NCBI GenBank assembly: GCA_963665915.2
Contig: CAXXSG010000004.1
Span: 475,607 to 539,606, forward strand
DNA length: 64,000 bases
Reading direction: 5' to 3'
From: JAFGRU01 sp963665915
GTDB lineage: Bacteria; Desulfobacterota; Desulfuromonadia; Desulfuromonadales; JAAYDE01
Numbering within the stretch: the stretch's first letter is position 1; every line of letters begins with the position of its first letter. A program made the position numbers and the translations under genes. Below are positions 61,620 to 64,000 of this stretch, piece after piece. The notes below the pieces were generated by a model. That model saw only the letters and a program-made list of their open reading frames with translations. It had not been told where the DNA came from and ran no database searches.

Positions 61620-61665
61620 CCTGGATTATTCATGAAAACTTTTGCTGTAACCGTCAATTGCAGGT
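61618..61665. repeat. R4 half element
   Basis: CCTGGATTATTCATGAAAAC and TTTTGCTGTAACCGTCAATTGCA form one R4 half; the other half is absent. It begins at the ppgK stop. Confidence 0.6.
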
Positions 61666-61764
61666 TGAAAAATAAATCTGTCCCCTTTTCCCCCTTTATA
61701 ACAACTAGATTAGCTACGTTTTAAAACCCTATCTCTATTTATCAAAAAAAGTCCCAATGAAAAC

Positions 61765-61793
61765 TTGACAAAGGTATCAATTGATACCATAAT
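61765..61793 (+). promoter_or_regulatory. Promoter with palindromic operator of the MqsR/Panacea locus
   Basis: TTGACA (61765-61770) and CATAAT (61788-61793) are 17 bases apart, and the spacer is filled by the perfect 16-base palindrome GGTATCAATTGATACC (61773-61788). Binding there would block RNA polymerase. The HTH of the antitoxin is the natural ligand. Transcription would start near 61800. Confidence 0.8.
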
Positions 61794-61799
61794 TCTTGT

Positions 61800-62165
61800 T
61801 TGGACAGACCGAGCCATAAAGAATTGAACGGTAAACTGCGCATGGCCTTGGAGGCGGTGCATGAAAACCGTATTTCCCTCATTGAGCCACAGGTCATTGT
61901 CGCCGATGCTATGGAACTCGGTTATTCAATCCGGCATGAATTGCAATCGGTTTTGATTGAGCTTTTGAATCATACTGGAGCCGACCACTATGTTGGCTAC
62001 CGGCCACCGGAAAAATCCTACGAAAGGAAAATCCGAAATTTGGAGCTTTGGGCATTTTCGGTGGTGAGTCCGAGATTTGATATGCAGGTGTACCACAAGT
62101 TTTCTTTAAAAAATGATTGGTTTTTTCTGGTGTCGTTGCATGCATGTAGTCATGGGGGAGAATAG
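61800..62165 (+). CDS. MqsR-like toxin (putative)
   Basis: 121 residues from TTG 61800. It aligns by eye with the MqsR ribonuclease fold: an N-terminal helix, ADAMELGYSIRHELQSVLIE (compare ADELGLDFDGMCNVIIGL in MqsR), then YVGYRPP (compare VYRP) and QVYHKFSLKNDWFFLVSLHA (compare QVYLKITVIHDVLIVSF). The position right before an MqsA-type antitoxin supports this. The start is uncertain: 61800 falls on the predicted transcription start, so TTG 61824 or ATG 61842 is possible. It would cut mRNA if active; divergence from MqsR is large. Confidence 0.58.
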   Translation: MDRPSHKELNGKLRMALEAVHENRISLIEPQVIVADAMELGYSIRHELQSVLIELLNHTGADHYVGYRPPEKSYERKIRNLELWAFSVVSPRFDMQVYHKFSLKNDWFFLVSLHACSHGGE

Positions 62166-62176
62166 GGGAGAAAGTT

Positions 62177-63016
62177 ATGAAAAAACAGACTATTAAAAAT
62201 TGCCCGGACTGTAACAGCCTTTTGAAGTGGGTCGAAACCGAAAAACAGGCTCGGTTGAAGGGGCTGGAGGTCTGCTATAAAGCCGGTCTGCACCGTTGTA
62301 CTGAGTGCGGGCTTGAACTGGCTGATATTGATGAGGCCGCGACCATGCAGGAACGATTGGCCGACGCATATCGACGGGCCGCAGGGTTGCTCGGGAGCGA
62401 GGATATCCGCCACCTGCGCCGGGAAAAAGGTATGTCCCAACAGGAATTGGCCGATACCCTGGGTGTTGGGATCGTCAGCATCAAGCGTTGGGAGACCGGT
62501 GTTATCCAGAGCAAATCGATGGATAACCTGCTGCGTTCCCTGCTGGGAACTCGCCCCTGCAACGAGCATACTGGCAATCGTGAATTTTCCATTCCGCGCA
62601 TCCGGTTGGTACTCGATACTTTTGAGAAAATGCTGAACCGCCCCTTGTTGAAGAAAAATGATCGCGGCCTCTATGCAGCCAAATATCTCTGGTATGCCGA
62701 CATGGCTGCCTTCCGTCATCTGGGGCACAGTTTGACCGGTGCCACCTACGCCGCCTTACCCATGGGGCCGCAGTTCAACAACTACCGGGATCTTGTTAAC
62801 GAGATTGCCGAGGCCGATACTTCCAGCGTACCTGCCCTCACCGAGGCAGAACTGGTTATTATTACCGCCGTGGCCGCCGCCTTCCCCACCAATAAACGGA
62901 TTTACGATGCCTCCCATCAGGAGCTGATCTGGCAGCAATGTGCCACTGGAGCGATTATCCCATATTCCCGCTCTGCCGAACTGAAGGAAATGCCGTTAAT
63001 CGAAATGCTTGACTGA
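62177..63016 (+). CDS. Antitoxin with MqsA-type zinc domain, HTH and Panacea (DUF4065-like) domain
   Basis: The 279-residue protein has three parts. Residues 1-60: CPDC (9-12) and CTEC (41-44), as in the zinc-binding N terminus of MqsA. Residues 73-128: XRE-type HTH, IRHLRREKGMSQQELADTLG and KRWETG. Residues about 135-275: a Panacea-type domain, with LDTFEKMLNRPLLKKNDRGLYAAKYLWYADMAAF and GATYAALPMGPQFNN. Panacea domains are known as antitoxin modules that neutralise many unrelated toxins. GGGAGAAAG precedes the ATG, 11 bases after the toxin stop. Confidence 0.8.
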   Translation: MKKQTIKNCPDCNSLLKWVETEKQARLKGLEVCYKAGLHRCTECGLELADIDEAATMQERLADAYRRAAGLLGSEDIRHLRREKGMSQQELADTLGVGIVSIKRWETGVIQSKSMDNLLRSLLGTRPCNEHTGNREFSIPRIRLVLDTFEKMLNRPLLKKNDRGLYAAKYLWYADMAAFRHLGHSLTGATYAALPMGPQFNNYRDLVNEIAEADTSSVPALTEAELVIITAVAAAFPTNKRIYDASHQELIWQQCATGAIIPYSRSAELKEMPLIEMLD

Positions 63017-63019
63017 TAG

Positions 63020-63052
63020 TGGCCGGTCCCTATCGGGGCCGGTTTTCTTTTG
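63020..63052 (+). terminator. Terminator of the MqsR/Panacea operon
   Basis: GGCCGGTCCC pairs with GGGGCCGG around TATC; TTTTCTTTT follows. Confidence 0.8.
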
Positions 63053-63278
63053 GCGAGAGAGGAAAAACAAAAAGTCCCGCTTTCCCTTCAGTCATCAGCC
63101 TTATATCTATCGGCCCAGCTTTTTTTCGCATTTCCTGCAGCCTTCAGCCTTCGGACTAATACCCTGTTAATCATCTTGATACTTCCAATGAACAGGCGTA
63201 TTTTATGGGAGATTTAATGTAGGAGAATGACAAAATGATGGACAACCAAATCGCTATACCTGGAATTTACCAGATAGC

Positions 63279-63360
63279 GGTTTTTTTGTGAAATAAGGGT
63301 GTCTGAAGAAGGGTGTTTGTAGAAAATTCTTGATTTTGCAACTTTGCAAGCCTGACCCCA
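63279..63360. repeat. R5 repeat, copy 3
   Basis: The copy runs from GGTTTTTTTGTGAAATAAGG to CTTTGCAAGCCTGACCCCA. Confidence 0.78.
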
Positions 63361-63367
63361 CTCACGA

Positions 63368-63493
63368 CCCCACTCATTCCGCACCGCCCATTCCAAGGGC
63401 CGCATGAACCCATCCATGGGGCTCAACTGTCACCATCCAGGCGGCAGATGCACTTTCCATGGGCGCTACGGATCTATTGTGCTGAATAGTTAC
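63368..63493. repeat. R2 element, copy 2
   Basis: Inverted relative to copy 1: CCGCACCGCCCATTCCAAGG to the end ATTGTGCTGAATAGTTAC. The left 20 bases are degraded. It follows R5 and precedes the rhodanese gene. Confidence 0.75.
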
Positions 63494-63537
63494 AAAAATT
63501 ATTTAATAACTGGTTATGTCCCTAAAAGGAGTTTTAA

Positions 63538-63918
63538 ATGGAACCAATTCTCAAAAGCCTAACGTTAGATTTTTTTGGAAAGGGAAAACACAAGATAGCG
63601 CCGCAAAAATTCTTCGAGATGGAAAATTGCCTTTTGCTGGATGTTCGATCAAAAGAAGAAGCAGGTTCTCTTGCTATAAAAATGGAGTACCACGCGAATG
63701 TCGAATCCATGCATATACCAATCAACGAAATTCCCGATCGAATTAATGAAATTCCAAAGGAAAAATTTGTTGGTGTTTTTTGCCCGGCAAATGTCAGATC
63801 GGCTATAACCTATGCGTATTTGCTGTCAAAAGGATTCCCGAATGTCCTCATTGTCGAAGGCGGATATCCGGCTTTGACAGAGGCACTGAAGCCGGGACAC
63901 GTGCTTAAGGTACTTTGA
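63538..63918 (+). CDS. Rhodanese-like domain protein
   Basis: The 126-residue protein has a rhodanese fold. Residues 32-39 LLLDVRSK and the active-site loop CPANVRSA with Cys near 82, then YLLSKGFPNVLIVEGGYPAL. The CxxxxR loop fits sulfur transfer or arsenate-type activity. It is 26 bases upstream of a membrane protein gene start and probably co-transcribed with it. Confidence 0.82.
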   Translation: MEPILKSLTLDFFGKGKHKIAPQKFFEMENCLLLDVRSKEEAGSLAIKMEYHANVESMHIPINEIPDRINEIPKEKFVGVFCPANVRSAITYAYLLSKGFPNVLIVEGGYPALTEALKPGHVLKVL

Positions 63919-63944
63919 GGTTAAAAATGAGGAGTGATGCTTAG

Positions 63945-64000
63945 ATGGGAAATTTGATGGTTGTAAGCCTCCTTATTTTTATGGTTGCTGTTGTCATGAC
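63945..64000 (+). CDS. Start of a membrane protein gene, cut by the window end
   Basis: ATG 63945 with GAGGAG upstream opens a frame whose first 18 residues are very hydrophobic (MGNLMVVSLLIFMVAVVM). Behind a rhodanese gene, a sulfite or sulfur permease would be usual, but too little is visible to say. Confidence 0.55.
   Translation, partial: MGNLMVVSLLIFMVAVVM

Noticed and set aside
1..64000. CRISPR arrays or tandem repeats.
   Set aside because: The repeats seen are dispersed and 80-180 bases long; no regularly spaced short repeats were found.

Overview
The window reads as a chromosomal segment of a Gram-negative, probably anaerobic deltaproteobacterium of the Desulfuromonadales/Geobacter type. 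This placement is an inference. It rests on gene content (short cobalamin-dependent MetH, GerMN protein next to murI, sigma-54 response regulator, [4Fe-4S] uracil-DNA glycosylase, DtxR-FeoA-FeoA-FeoB iron operon, ileS-lspA) and on several palindromic repeat families of a kind common in that group. No rRNA, CRISPR array, complete transposase gene or prophage was seen.

Layout. 1-6.7 kb: small stress or accessory genes (DoxX-like, atypical SDR, phosphohistidine phosphatase, SOUL heme protein, DUF1499 lipoprotein, PPOX-like protein, ADP-ribosylglycohydrolase, photolyase). 6.7-9.2 kb: a leftward operon of fetA-fetB and a phosphoesterase lipoprotein. 9.4-17.4 kb: housekeeping genes (UDG, phospholipase C-like, coaBC, MBL, HD nuclease, FAD oxidoreductase, REC-histidine kinase). 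17.7-24.5 kb: AI-2E family permease, glutamate-type dehydrogenase, an OmpA lipoprotein followed by an unusual ExeA-type ATPase fused to ankyrin repeats, and an EEP-family protein. 24.6-26.1 kb: a decaying patch with a broken endonuclease V-type repair gene and a broken DUF3179 gene. 26.1-32.7 kb: aminotransferase, flavin reductase, VWA-OmpA protein, dienelactone hydrolase, M48 protease. 32.8-36.1 kb: an iron-uptake operon with a clear promoter and DtxR-type operator. 36.1-47.9 kb: MBL, NtrC-type regulator, metH, GerMN, murI, PHP, ileS, lspA. 47.9-55.9 kb: accessory genes, repeats, ORF6N protein and relics, cyclophilin, tRNA-Pro, plsY, mltG, tRNA-Leu.

55.9-57.8 kb is a compact island. An AbiE toxin-antitoxin/phage-defence pair lies between a tRNA-Leu 3' end with its terminator and a second copy of that same sequence. 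The AbiEii toxin gene carries one in-frame TGA. 58.5-60.6 kb holds a ClC channel/antiporter and 60.9-61.6 kb a polyphosphate glucokinase. 61.8-63.0 kb holds the most system-like locus: an MqsR-like toxin upstream of an antitoxin that joins an MqsA-type zinc domain, a HTH and a Panacea domain, under a promoter whose spacer is a perfect palindrome. A rhodanese gene and the start of a membrane protein gene end the window.

Across the window at least six repeat families recur, called R1 to R6 here. R1-R4 have inverted ends and are largely self-complementary. In R1 the inner arms differ between copies yet still pair within a copy, which suggests selection for folding. Several repeat ends form the last codons or the stop of the neighbouring gene. 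All function calls are from reading the sequence and recalled family motifs; no database search was run.
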